From the NCBI GenBank assembly GCA_964393605.1, contig CAYMUL010000030.1:1-40157 (forward strand): a DNA stretch of 40,157 bases. Direction: 5' to 3'. This document shows, piece by piece, positions 16,688-25,255 of the stretch. The stretch comes from CAYMUL01 sp964393605 (GTDB taxonomy: Bacteria > Bacteroidota > Ignavibacteria > Ignavibacteriales > Ignavibacteriaceae). The number at the start of each line of letters is the position of its first letter. The first letter of the stretch is position 1. The position numbers and the translations under genes were made by a program. Under the pieces are notes generated by a model. It worked only from the letters and a program-made list of their open reading frames with translations, was not told the origin of the DNA and did no database searches.

Positions 16688-18289
16688 ATGACATACAAAA
16701 AATTCAGTATTCCGGTATTGGTGATTGTGCTCGCAAGCGGGATTCTTCTCGGTACTCAAATCGAAAAAGTTTTTTCCGGCGATAACCTGATTGAAAACTT
16801 AAAAAAATTCAACGACGTTTTAACCTTCACACAAAAATATTATGTTGAAGATGTTGATTCGCAAAAGATGGTTGAAGCCGCTATTAAAGGGATGTTGGGT
16901 GAACTCGACCCGCATTCAACTTACATTCCCGCAAAAAATATGGCGCAGGTTGAAGAAGATTTCAGAGGAGATTTTGAAGGAATCGGAATCGAGTTTCAAA
17001 TTGTGAATGATACTCTGACCGTCGTTTCTCCAATTACCGGCGGACCGAGCGAGGAACTCGGAATTATGGCTGGCGATCGTATCACTAAAATTGACGGCGT
17101 TGATGCAATTGGAATTACTAATGAAGATGTCCGAAAAAAACTTCGCGGAAAAGCAGGCACAAAAGTTAAAGTTACAATTGTCCGCACGGGAATTCCCGAA
17201 AAATTAGAATACGAAATTACGCGCGATAAAATTCCTCTCTTCTCCGTTGATACAAAATTAATGCTGGATGAAAAAACCGGTTACGTCAGCGTTTCTCGTT
17301 TTGCAGAAAAAACTACAAACGAACTTCTCGAAGCATTACAAGAGTTAGAAGGGAAGGGGATGAAACAATTAGTGCTTGACCTTCGCGGAAATCCCGGAGG
17401 ATATTTGAATCAAGCTTATCAAATTGCTGATCTCTTCATTGACGGTGATAAAAAATTAGTGTACACTCGCGGAAAACGTTCCGAGTTCAATGAAGATTAT
17501 TATGCTTCACAAACATTTCCGTACGAAAAAATTCCTTTGATAATATTGATAAGCAGAGGAAGCGCATCCGCAAGCGAAATTGTGTCCGGTGCAGTACAAG
17601 ATTGGGATAGAGGTTTAATCGTCGGCGAAACAAGTTTTGGAAAAGGGCTCGTGCAACGTCAATTCTCTTTGAATGATGGAAGCGCACTACGCTTAACTAT
17701 CTCTGAATACTTCACACCTTCGGGAAGATTAATTCAGCGTAAGTATGACGACAACAAAAAATATTACGAAGAAGTTTATCAACGTGAAGAGGAAGAGGGC
17801 GAAAATCTTGATCACGATGCTGAACAGGATACATCGCGTCCCGTCTTTAAAACCAACAAAGGAAGAATAGTGTATGGCGGTGGTGGAATCACTCCCGATT
17901 ATTTAGTCAAATCTGAAAAAATAACTGCGTACACAAGTTCGCTTCTTCGCAAAAATGTTTTTTATCTTTTTGCTTTGCAGTATATCGACTCAAAAGGAAA
18001 AGATATTGAGAAGCGTTTCAACGACGATCTCATGAAATACAATAAAGAATTTTCTTTCACCGATAAAGAGAAGAAAGATTTTCTCGACTTCGCAAAATCT
18101 AAAGATGTTGCAATGATTGATAAAGATTTTGAAACTGATAAAGATTATATCTTCATACGACTGAAAGCACAGATTGCCCGCAACTATTGGAAGAATGAAG
18201 GATGGTACACCGTTCTTCTCGGCATTGATAAACAAGTCGCAAAATCGATGACTCTATTCGGAAAAGCAAAAGAGATCGCCGGTTTCTGA
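16688..18289 (+). CDS. S41-family C-terminal processing peptidase (CtpA/Prc)
   Basis: The protein has 533 residues, starts at ATG 16688 after GAGAGG, and has an N-terminal membrane anchor or signal (about 7-23). A PDZ domain (about 95-170; GIGIEFQIVNDTLTVVSP, GDRITKIDGV) gates the S41 protease domain. The catalytic dyad is predicted as Ser294 in GSASASE and Lys319 in SFGKG, 25 residues apart as in E. coli Prc. It acts in the periplasm on C-terminal tails of misfolded or precursor proteins. The stop overlaps the next start (TGATG), so the two genes are coupled. Confidence 0.93.
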   Translation: MTYKKFSIPVLVIVLASGILLGTQIEKVFSGDNLIENLKKFNDVLTFTQKYYVEDVDSQKMVEAAIKGMLGELDPHSTYIPAKNMAQVEEDFRGDFEGIGIEFQIVNDTLTVVSPITGGPSEELGIMAGDRITKIDGVDAIGITNEDVRKKLRGKAGTKVKVTIVRTGIPEKLEYEITRDKIPLFSVDTKLMLDEKTGYVSVSRFAEKTTNELLEALQELEGKGMKQLVLDLRGNPGGYLNQAYQIADLFIDGDKKLVYTRGKRSEFNEDYYASQTFPYEKIPLIILISRGSASASEIVSGAVQDWDRGLIVGETSFGKGLVQRQFSLNDGSALRLTISEYFTPSGRLIQRKYDDNKKYYEEVYQREEEEGENLDHDAEQDTSRPVFKTNKGRIVYGGGGITPDYLVKSEKITAYTSSLLRKNVFYLFALQYIDSKGKDIEKRFNDDLMKYNKEFSFTDKEKKDFLDFAKSKDVAMIDKDFETDKDYIFIRLKAQIARNYWKNEGWYTVLLGIDKQVAKSMTLFGKAKEIAGF

Positions 18290-19116
18290 TGAGAAAGATT
18301 TTAGTTTTATTATCTATCATTCTTTTTATCGGATTTACTTTTAATCCGTCCGAAAATACAACGAAGACAAAAACCGTCTCTTTCAATTTCGTGAGCGAAA
18401 AAGATCTCGAAGTCGGCGAAGAAATTACTTACGTTGTTCGGTATTATTTTTTGAAACTCGGTCAGATTCGGCTGATTGTTAAAGATAAAAAGAATGCAGA
18501 CGGAAAAAATTACTACTCCACAATTGCGTACATCGATTCATATTCGGGAATTCCGTTCGTCAACTTGCATCAAATTTATGAAAGCAAATTAAACGAAAAA
18601 TATTTTTCCGAATTTTTCAGAGGCACTGTTCGTGGCGATGAATACACAACTTTTACCGAGTACTACTTCGATTACAAAAAAGAAACCGTCCGCGTCAAGA
18701 AAGGGAAGAAAGCACCGTACCAACTTTGGAATGATTCAACTTCTTTCGCTAAAACTATGTATCACGACGGACTTTCAATTTTTTATTATGCACGAATGCA
18801 CACGGGAGTGAAAAATTCCGTTTCGCTTCCTTGCTTTGTAAAAGAAGAAAGAGTCTTCACAAAAGTAAATTTTTACAAAGAACGGATGCCGATTGAAATT
18901 GATGCTGTTGATTATGAAATAGATTGTGTTCGTTTGGATGGCTCAACCGATTTTGTGAGTGTGTACGGATTAACCGGCTACTTCGAGGGCTGGTTCACAA
19001 ATGATTCGCACGCCGTTCCAATCGTTGCAAAACTTAATGTACTTATCGGGCGCGTTACGGTTGAATTAATTAAATGGAAAAAGAAAGATTGGTCTCCGCC
19101 AAAATACAAGAGTTGA
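18289..19116 (+). CDS. DUF3108-family periplasmic protein
   Basis: The 275-residue product overlaps the protease stop by one base. It has a signal peptide (about 1-18) and then one DUF3108 domain: EITYVVRYYFLKLGQIRLIV, YIDSYSGIPFVNLHQIYES and FRGTVRGDEYTTFTEYYFDY. Proteins of this family are exported and beta-rich; their function is unknown. Coupling to an S41 peptidase suggests an envelope quality-control or maturation role (inference). Confidence 0.8.
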   Translation: MRKILVLLSIILFIGFTFNPSENTTKTKTVSFNFVSEKDLEVGEEITYVVRYYFLKLGQIRLIVKDKKNADGKNYYSTIAYIDSYSGIPFVNLHQIYESKLNEKYFSEFFRGTVRGDEYTTFTEYYFDYKKETVRVKKGKKAPYQLWNDSTSFAKTMYHDGLSIFYYARMHTGVKNSVSLPCFVKEERVFTKVNFYKERMPIEIDAVDYEIDCVRLDGSTDFVSVYGLTGYFEGWFTNDSHAVPIVAKLNVLIGRVTVELIKWKKKDWSPPKYKS

Positions 19117-19119
19117 ATT

Positions 19120-19662
19120 ATGAATGAGAAAAATATTTTTCCTTATCAAACAATTTTTCCGACAATCGATGAAAGCGTATTCATTGCGCCGGGCGCAAAA
19201 ATTATCGGCGATGTTGTAATTGGTAAAGAATCAAGTATCTGGTTTAATGTTGTTGTCCGCGGCGATGTGAATTATATCCGCATCGGCGAAAAAACAAACA
19301 TTCAAGATTGCTCAATGCTTCACGTTACAATTGAAAAATTTCCACTCTTCGTAGGAAACAATGTAACAGTCGGGCATACCGTGAACCTTCACGGATGTAT
19401 TGTGAAAGATTTTACATTGATTGGAATTGGTGCAACCGTTCTTGACGGCGCAATAGTTGAGGAATATTCTATCATCGGAGCAGGTGCTGTTGTTACGCCG
19501 GGATTCGTAGTTCCATCGGGTAAATTAGTTGCAGGCGTTCCGGCAAAAGTTATCCGCGGTCTTACAAAAGAGGAGATAGATTATTTTTCACTCTCGGCAA
19601 ACAGATACTTAAAATATTCTGAATTGATGAAAGAATCGCTCTCATCAAATATCACAGTTTAA
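19120..19662 (+). CDS. Gamma-carbonic anhydrase-like hexapeptide protein
   Basis: This 180-residue left-handed beta-helix protein is built from hexapeptide repeats (for example VIGKESSIWFNVVVRGDVNY). Metal-binding candidates are the His of SMLHVT and the two His of VGHTVNLHG, as in YrdA/PaaY-type gamma-carbonic anhydrases. The repeat region ends with VPSGKLVAGVPAKVIRG and a C-terminal helix. Whether it hydrates CO2 or is one of the many inactive or acyl-hydrolysing relatives cannot be told. It starts four bases after the DUF3108 stop. Confidence 0.88.
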   Translation: MNEKNIFPYQTIFPTIDESVFIAPGAKIIGDVVIGKESSIWFNVVVRGDVNYIRIGEKTNIQDCSMLHVTIEKFPLFVGNNVTVGHTVNLHGCIVKDFTLIGIGATVLDGAIVEEYSIIGAGAVVTPGFVVPSGKLVAGVPAKVIRGLTKEEIDYFSLSANRYLKYSELMKESLSSNITV

Positions 19663-19673
19663 AAAATTCTCTC

Positions 19674-19701
19674 TTTACTTTTTCATTTTCTCTTTTATAT
19701 T
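19674..19701 (+). promoter_or_regulatory. Candidate sigma-70-like promoter before ybeY
   Basis: TTTACT (19674-19679) and TATATT (19696-19701) are separated by 16 bases in the 63-base gap between the hexapeptide gene and ybeY. The expected start of transcription would be near 19708, about 18 bases before the TTG start. The match is reasonable but the region is AT-rich, so chance similarity is possible. Confidence 0.35.
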
Positions 19702-19725
19702 GTAGTAAAAGTTAAAATAAATTGT

Positions 19726-20163
19726 TTGGAAAAAATTCAGATCAACGGAATTAGAAAACAGCCACTGAAGAAAAAGCAGATTATTGCTTTAATTCAGACG
19801 GTTTGTTCCGGGCTAAAAATTACTCCCGGTTATTTGGAAATCAGTTTTATGTCTGACAGGACAATACATGAATACAACAAAACTTATCTTAACCATGACT
19901 ACGCAACCGATATTATCACTTTCAATTATTCACTCAAAAAAAAAGAACTTATTGCAGAACTTCTTATTTCTACGGAAAGTGCGATGAGGAATTCAATTTC
20001 TTTTAAAAATAAATTTGAAGAAGAAATTGTTCGGTTGATTAGCCACGGGTTGCTTCATCTCGCCGGATTTAAAGATAAAACAATATCACAAAAAAGAATT
20101 ATGAGAAAAAAGGAAAACGAACTTATCAAAATATTTTACGGCAACAAGCAGGGTATCAACTGA
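19726..20163 (+). CDS. ybeY: Endoribonuclease YbeY (rRNA maturation)
   Basis: The 145-residue product starts at TTG 19726. The N-terminal half contains ISFMSDRTIHEYNKTYLNHDYATDIITF, typical of the UPF0054/YbeY fold. The metal site is HGLLHLAGFKDKT: the first two His ligands are present, but the third ligand position (five residues after the second His) is Asp rather than His. From memory, GYKDKT-type sites are usual in Bacteroidota, so this is probably a lineage trait and not a defect. YbeY takes part in 16S rRNA 3'-end maturation and ribosome quality control. Its stop overlaps the next start by one base. Confidence 0.9.
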   Translation: MEKIQINGIRKQPLKKKQIIALIQTVCSGLKITPGYLEISFMSDRTIHEYNKTYLNHDYATDIITFNYSLKKKELIAELLISTESAMRNSISFKNKFEEEIVRLISHGLLHLAGFKDKTISQKRIMRKKENELIKIFYGNKQGIN

Positions 20164-20630
20164 TGCACGATGCTATTGGTGAAATACTTTCAAATATTCT
20201 TAACGGTATTTCGGAGAATCAATCTCTTGACGAAATCGAAAAGAAGCTGAAGCAATCAAAGAGCTATAATTTATCGGTTGTTGCGGCGGCGTACAGCTGG
20301 ATTTATGATAAGATTCTCGCGAATCTTTTATTTAAAGATTTAGAGAGTGAAAGCAAGAAAAAGAAAAAATTCAGCAAACGATTTTATTCGGAAGAGGAAA
20401 CCGATAATCTTGGAATCGAAAATTTGAATCATCTTCTTAAATTAAAAAGTTTGGGATTGCTAACGCATAATGATATTAATAGAATAGTTGAGGGCTTAAC
20501 TGCAAGTCCTATCGAGCATCTCACAAAAAAAGAATTAAATTTAATTGTACTCGGAATGCTTTTCGACGGGAATCAAATTCTCCCACCGGGAAGCCGGACA
20601 AGTTTATTTTTATCAGATAAAGTTAATTAG
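20163..20630 (+). CDS. DUF494/Smg-like protein
   Basis: The 155-residue protein is acidic and helical at the N-terminus (EILSNILNGISENQSLDEIEKKL), has a Lys-rich centre, and a C-terminal winged-helix-like part (HLLKLKSLGLLTHNDINRIVEGL, LTKKELNLIVLGMLF). This resembles DUF494 (Smg), whose gene sits close to topA-related or dprA genes in other bacteria. The position directly before topA supports the call. The molecular function of Smg is not established. Confidence 0.7.
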   Translation: MHDAIGEILSNILNGISENQSLDEIEKKLKQSKSYNLSVVAAAYSWIYDKILANLLFKDLESESKKKKKFSKRFYSEEETDNLGIENLNHLLKLKSLGLLTHNDINRIVEGLTASPIEHLTKKELNLIVLGMLFDGNQILPPGSRTSLFLSDKVN

Positions 20631-20643
20631 GTACTGAAAAGGA

Positions 20644-22971
20644 ATGTCTAAAAAATTAGTTATAGTTGAATCACCATCAAAAGCAAAAACGATAAATAAA
20701 TATCTCGGCAAAGATTTTATAGTTGAAGCTACAATCGGTCACATCCGTAATTTGCCAAAGTCAAAACTCGGTATCGATGTCGATAATAAATTCGAACCAC
20801 AATTTGTCAATATAAGAGGCAAAGGGGATGTAATTAAAAAAATTAAGAACCTCGCCTCGAAAAGTAAAAAAATCTTTATCGCAACCGACCCTGACCGCGA
20901 AGGTGAAGCAATTGCTCAAGATATCGTTGATGCGATTAGCGTTAAAGAAGGCACAGAAATTTATCGCGTTCTTTTTAATGAAATTACAAAGAACGGAATT
21001 TTAAGAGGAATGAACGAACCACGCGGAATCGATACTGCTCTTGTTTCTTCACAACGCGCAAGAAGAGTTATGGATAGAATTATCGGGTATAAACTCAGTC
21101 CGTTCCTTTGGCGCGCCGCAATTGAAGAATCATCGAATAATCTTTCCGCCGGAAGAGTGCAATCAGTCGCGCTTCGTTTATTATGCGAAAGGGAAGTTGC
21201 AATCAGAGATTTTGTTGTAACTGAGTATTGGTCAATCAGCGGAAATTTTGATACTGCTAAAAAACAATCTTTCAAAGCAAAATTATTTTCGATTGAAAAT
21301 CGCGTCGTCAAAGTTCGCCCCAAACCGGATATGTCCGAAGAGGATTGGAAACGATTTAACGAAGCGCATATCTCAATCAATAACGAAGACGAAGCCAAAA
21401 AATATTATTCTGAAATTCTAAAAGAAAAAGAATTTCACATTTCAAATGTTACAAAGAAGAAAACTAAAAGAAATCCTTCGCCGCCATTTATAACTTCAAG
21501 TTTGCAGGCAGAGGCATCGCGAGTGCTTAGAATGCGCCCCCGCGAGACTATGGGACTCGCGCAGAAACTGTATGAAGGCGTCGATCTAAAGAAAGAGGGA
21601 ATCGTTGGTTTGATTACGTATATGCGAACGGATTCTACACGGCTTTCAAATGAGATCGTCGGCGATGCAAGAAATTTCATCTCAGAAAATTTTGGTAAGA
21701 ATTTTATTCCATCCTCCCCAAATTTATTTGATAAGAAAAAAGGAAACGTGCAGGATGCACACGAAGCAATTCGACCGACATCTTTGAAGTACACTCCTGA
21801 ATTTGTTAGACCTTATCTTGATGATAAATCTTTCAAATTATATCAACTCATCTGGAAAAGATTTATCGCCTCTCAAATGAGTCAAGCCGAACTTGAAACT
21901 ACTGTTGTTGAAATCACCGGCGGAAAATTTTTATTCAAAGCATACGGACAAGCAGTGTTGTTTGCGGGATTCATGCAGCTTTACGCAGAAGAAAAAGAAA
22001 TTGTAATTGATCGCGATGATCGCTCGGAAGCAACAAATGAAATTATTCCCGTTGGACTTGAAAAAGATCAGAAACTTAAATTATCTAAACTTGAGCAACA
22101 CCAGCATTTTACAAAGCCGCCATCACGTTTCACTGAAAGTACTTTGATTAAAGAACTTGAAGGAAGCGGAATCGGTAGACCGAGTACTTACTCTTCAATT
22201 GTCTCTACAATTCTCGATCGAAAATATGTTGAGATTAAAGAACGAAAACTTTTCACTACTCCGCTCGGCGAAAAAATTAATGGTATTCTCTTAAATAATT
22301 TTCCGGACATTATTGAGGTCAACTTCACTGCAAGAATGGAGGGTGAACTTGACGACATCGCAGAAGGTTCTAATAATTTTGTTACGGTTGTGAATGATTT
22401 TTACAAACCATTCCAAGCCGATCTCGATGAGATGGAAAAAAAGATTGATAAAATCATCTGCGATAAATGTGGAAGCGAAATGGTTTTAAGAATCGGACGT
22501 TTTGGAAAATTCCTGGCTTGCAGTAATTATCCCGAGTGTAAAAACATAAAATCTTTACGCGAGTTTCGTGATGAAAATTCCGAGCCGGAATACACAGGCG
22601 AAACATGCGCAAAATGCGGTGCTCGAACGATTTTTAGAAACGGCAGATTCGGAAGATTCATTGGCTGCGAGCGTTATCCTGATTGCGATTATATAAAGAA
22701 TATCACACTTGGAATTGGTTGTCCGAAGTGCAAAACCGGTGATGTTGTTGAGAGAAAATCGAAACGAGGAAGAATTTTTTACGGATGCAATCGTTTCCCC
22801 GAATGTGATTTCGTTAGCTGGGGAAAACCCGTAGCGCAAGAATGCCCCAATGGTGATTCAAAATATTTGGAAGCAAAATACACTGCAAAGAAAGGTAACT
22901 TTTTGCAATGCCCAGTTTGTAAAGAACAAGTTAAACTAGCAGAACCGGAAGAAGTAAGTGCCGACCGATGA
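20644..22971 (+). CDS. topA: DNA topoisomerase I (type IA)
   Basis: The enzyme has 775 residues. The TOPRIM domain opens KLVIVESPSKAKTINKYL and carries DPDREGEAIA for magnesium. The catalytic tyrosine is Tyr326 in GLITYMRTDS. The C-terminus has three CxxC-type zinc ribbons (CDKCG..CSNYPEC, CAKCG..CERYPDC, CPKCK..CNRFPEC) and a fourth degenerate one ending CPVC. It relaxes negative supercoils. The 3' end overlaps xerC by 14 bases. Confidence 0.97.
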   Translation: MSKKLVIVESPSKAKTINKYLGKDFIVEATIGHIRNLPKSKLGIDVDNKFEPQFVNIRGKGDVIKKIKNLASKSKKIFIATDPDREGEAIAQDIVDAISVKEGTEIYRVLFNEITKNGILRGMNEPRGIDTALVSSQRARRVMDRIIGYKLSPFLWRAAIEESSNNLSAGRVQSVALRLLCEREVAIRDFVVTEYWSISGNFDTAKKQSFKAKLFSIENRVVKVRPKPDMSEEDWKRFNEAHISINNEDEAKKYYSEILKEKEFHISNVTKKKTKRNPSPPFITSSLQAEASRVLRMRPRETMGLAQKLYEGVDLKKEGIVGLITYMRTDSTRLSNEIVGDARNFISENFGKNFIPSSPNLFDKKKGNVQDAHEAIRPTSLKYTPEFVRPYLDDKSFKLYQLIWKRFIASQMSQAELETTVVEITGGKFLFKAYGQAVLFAGFMQLYAEEKEIVIDRDDRSEATNEIIPVGLEKDQKLKLSKLEQHQHFTKPPSRFTESTLIKELEGSGIGRPSTYSSIVSTILDRKYVEIKERKLFTTPLGEKINGILLNNFPDIIEVNFTARMEGELDDIAEGSNNFVTVVNDFYKPFQADLDEMEKKIDKIICDKCGSEMVLRIGRFGKFLACSNYPECKNIKSLREFRDENSEPEYTGETCAKCGARTIFRNGRFGRFIGCERYPDCDYIKNITLGIGCPKCKTGDVVERKSKRGRIFYGCNRFPECDFVSWGKPVAQECPNGDSKYLEAKYTAKKGNFLQCPVCKEQVKLAEPEEVSADR

Positions 22972-23866
22972 ATTAAATAATGTAGTTGAACAATATCTGT
23001 CCGAAGCAATTTCGATTAGCCGATATTCTGCAAATACAGTTCGCGCTTACGAAGTTGATCTAAATCATTTTTTAGATTTCTGCACTGAAAGAAAAATTAG
23101 CGATATAAAAAATATATCTCAGCGCCATGTGAAAAGTTATTTCATGATACTCTCTGAAATGGGATTAGAAAAAAGTAGCATCAGCCGAAAGATGTCCGCC
23201 TTGAGAAAATTTTTTCATTTCGCACTTCAAAAAAGTTTTGTCGATAGTAGCCCCGCAGTTACTTTAAAAAATCCAAAAACAAAAAGAAGACTGCCGGAAG
23301 TTTTCTCGCAAAATGATTATGAAAAAATTTTTTCATCTCTAAAAAAAATATCTCTTTCAAATAAAAATTTTGATGAGCCATTAGCAAAAGCATTGTTGGA
23401 ATTGCTCTATGGTTGTTCGCTACGAATCTCGGAGGCGTGTGAATTAAAATTTAATGATGTAAATCTTATTTCAAGAACATTAAAAATTTTGGGAAAAGGA
23501 AATAAAGAAAGAATTGTTCCGGTTGGCGAAAAAACCATTTCAATTTTAACCGAATATTTAAACTCACGTGATAAGAATTCTCCACACACCAATTTTTTAA
23601 TTACTTCAAAACAGAAATCTCTAAATGTTAGAGTCGCTTACAACATTGTTAGAAAAGTTTTATCGGAAACGCTTGATCTTCCCAAATTAAGCCCGCACGT
23701 ATTAAGGCATAGCTCGGCAACGCACATGCTTGATAATGGCGGCGATTTAATGGCAATCAAAGAAATTTTAGGTCACTCCAATCTTTCAACAACGCAAATT
23801 TATACGCACACGAGTATCGAAAGATTGAAGAGTGTTTATAAAAAATCTCATCCAAAATCATCATGA
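22958..23866 (+). CDS. xerC: Tyrosine recombinase XerC/XerD type
   Basis: The 302-residue protein starts at GTG 22958, inside the topA 3' end, behind GGAAGAAG. An N-terminal SAM-like core-binding domain (about 8-90; RYSANTVRAYEVDLNHFL) precedes the catalytic domain. The active site is complete: Arg156, Lys180, His247, Arg250, His273 and the nucleophile Tyr282. Length and context next to housekeeping genes indicate the chromosome-dimer resolvase, not a phage or integron integrase. Whether it is the XerC or XerD member cannot be decided. Confidence 0.93.
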   Translation: MPTDELNNVVEQYLSEAISISRYSANTVRAYEVDLNHFLDFCTERKISDIKNISQRHVKSYFMILSEMGLEKSSISRKMSALRKFFHFALQKSFVDSSPAVTLKNPKTKRRLPEVFSQNDYEKIFSSLKKISLSNKNFDEPLAKALLELLYGCSLRISEACELKFNDVNLISRTLKILGKGNKERIVPVGEKTISILTEYLNSRDKNSPHTNFLITSKQKSLNVRVAYNIVRKVLSETLDLPKLSPHVLRHSSATHMLDNGGDLMAIKEILGHSNLSTTQIYTHTSIERLKSVYKKSHPKSS

Positions 23867-23876
23867 AGGAGTCGAT

Positions 23877-24176
23877 ATGAAAGTATCAATCACAGCCAGA
23901 AAATTCAAAGCAAGAGAAACTTTGAAGGAATTCATAAAAGATGAATTAAATTCTCTAAATCGTTTTTATGAGGATATCATTGATGCGGAAGTTATTCTAA
24001 GTTATCAGAACAGCGTCAACAGTGAAAAAATTGTTGAGATCATTTTAGGTGTCCCGGGCAAAGTTGTAACCGTTACCGAGAAATCGGAGGAATATGAAAT
24101 TGCGGTTCGGGAGGCAATCGACAAATTGAAACGTCAGCTTCAAAAATTAAAAGATAAAAGAAAATCGAGAGCATAA
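23877..24176 (+). CDS. hpf: Ribosome hibernation-promoting factor, short form
   Basis: ATG 23877 with AAGGAG (23866-23871) five bases upstream gives 99 residues; an in-frame ATG at 23832 would overlap xerC and lacks support. The sequence MKVSITARKFKARETLKEFI with a Lys-rich C-terminus is the RaiA/HPF fold. The C-terminal dimerisation domain of long HPF is absent. It binds the 30S decoding centre in stationary phase. An xerC-hpf order is familiar in Bacteroidota. Here hprK follows with no gap. Confidence 0.92.
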   Translation: MKVSITARKFKARETLKEFIKDELNSLNRFYEDIIDAEVILSYQNSVNSEKIVEIILGVPGKVVTVTEKSEEYEIAVREAIDKLKRQLQKLKDKRKSRA

Positions 24177-25184
24177 ATGTTAGACGAAAAAGCAATCTCT
24201 CAACGAGCTTCAATCGATGTAAAATTTTTCTGTGAAAGTATCAAAAAACTTTTCAAGGTGGAAGTATTAACGGGTGAGATTGGTTTCGATAAATTTATTT
24301 ACAATCAAAATATCCACAGACCCGGTTTAGCTCTCGCCGGATTTGTGGATGTTTTTTCATACGACCGGGTGCAAATTTTTGGCAACACTGAAATGCGATT
24401 CCTTTCCCTTCTTAATAAAGATGAAAGAACCGCCGCGCTGGAAAAGTATTTCACGTTTCAAATTCCTTGTATCATAATCACGAACGGAATTGCACCGTTT
24501 GAGGAGATGCTTGAGATTGCTACTCGTGAAGGAATTGCCCTGCTTTCATCCAAATATGAAACGACCAAACTGTCTTATTTCATAAGCGATTTTTTAGATG
24601 ATCAATTTGCGCCGCGTGCTTCTATTCACGGCTCATTCATCGATGTTTATGGAATCGGGATGCTCTTCGTCGGCAAATCAGGAGTTGGGAAGAGTGAAGT
24701 TGCGCTTGATTTAATTGAAAGAGGTCATCGATTAGTTGGCGATGATGTTATCATTCTTACAAAAAAAGGGGAGGGAATTATCATGGGAAGCGGTACCGAT
24801 ATTTCGAAACACTTCATGGAAATTCGCGGGCTTGGCTTGATAAATGTTGAGCGAATGTTCGGTATTCGTTCTGTTCGTTACCAAAAAAGATTAGAGGTGA
24901 TTGTTGAACTTGAAATTTGGGATTCAAATTCTGAATACGACCGGACAGGTTTGGAAGAAAAATACAAGCAAATTATGGATGTGGGAATTTTGAATGTCAA
25001 ATTACCAATCGTTCCCGGTAAAAACTTGACGGTAATTGCAGAGGTTATTGCGTTGCAGTATCTTCTAAAACATTACGGTTATGATTCCGCCCAGGTTTTT
25101 CAGAATCGATTAAATGCGGCGTTAAAATCCGGCATAGATGGAACAAGGCGCGGTGTTGATTATTTCGAACACGATTTCGAGTAG
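24177..25184 (+). CDS. hprK: HPr kinase/phosphorylase
   Basis: The 335-residue product starts on the base after the hpf stop. The N-terminal domain (about 1-130) is of the MurF-like kind. The kinase domain has Walker A GKSGVGKS (166-173), HRLVGDDV with the catalytic aspartates, and the HprK signature EIRGLGLINV. It phosphorylates a serine of HPr, or dephosphorylates it, in response to carbon status. No PTS genes occur in the window, so its partner is not visible. An hpf-hprK linkage is also known in proteobacterial rpoN-hpf-ptsN-hprK clusters. Confidence 0.95.
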   Translation: MLDEKAISQRASIDVKFFCESIKKLFKVEVLTGEIGFDKFIYNQNIHRPGLALAGFVDVFSYDRVQIFGNTEMRFLSLLNKDERTAALEKYFTFQIPCIIITNGIAPFEEMLEIATREGIALLSSKYETTKLSYFISDFLDDQFAPRASIHGSFIDVYGIGMLFVGKSGVGKSEVALDLIERGHRLVGDDVIILTKKGEGIIMGSGTDISKHFMEIRGLGLINVERMFGIRSVRYQKRLEVIVELEIWDSNSEYDRTGLEEKYKQIMDVGILNVKLPIVPGKNLTVIAEVIALQYLLKHYGYDSAQVFQNRLNAALKSGIDGTRRGVDYFEHDFE

Positions 25185-25214
25185 AAAAAAAATTGTAATT
25201 ATTTTTATTAATCG

Positions 25215-25243
25215 TTGACAGAAATCACCAATTTTGATACATT
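25215..25243 (+). promoter_or_regulatory. Strong sigma-70-type promoter for the M23 gene
   Basis: A perfect TTGACA (25215-25220) is followed after 17 bases by TACATT (25238-25243), with TG one base before it (TTTTGATACATT), which is an extended -10. Transcription should begin near 25249-25250, only about six bases before ATG 25256. The message would be nearly leaderless, and no Shine-Dalgarno sequence is present in front of that ATG. Confidence 0.7.
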
Positions 25244-25255
25244 CGCACCACCAAT

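Noticed and set aside
20961..21794. Long minus-strand reading frames opposite topA (145 and 119 residues)
   Set aside because: They lie wholly inside topA, are Ser/Phe-rich antisense translations and show no start signals.
22958..23866. Integrase of a mobile element or integron
   Set aside because: The recombinase sits in a topA-xerC-hpf housekeeping context with no attachment repeats, cargo or neighbouring phage genes.
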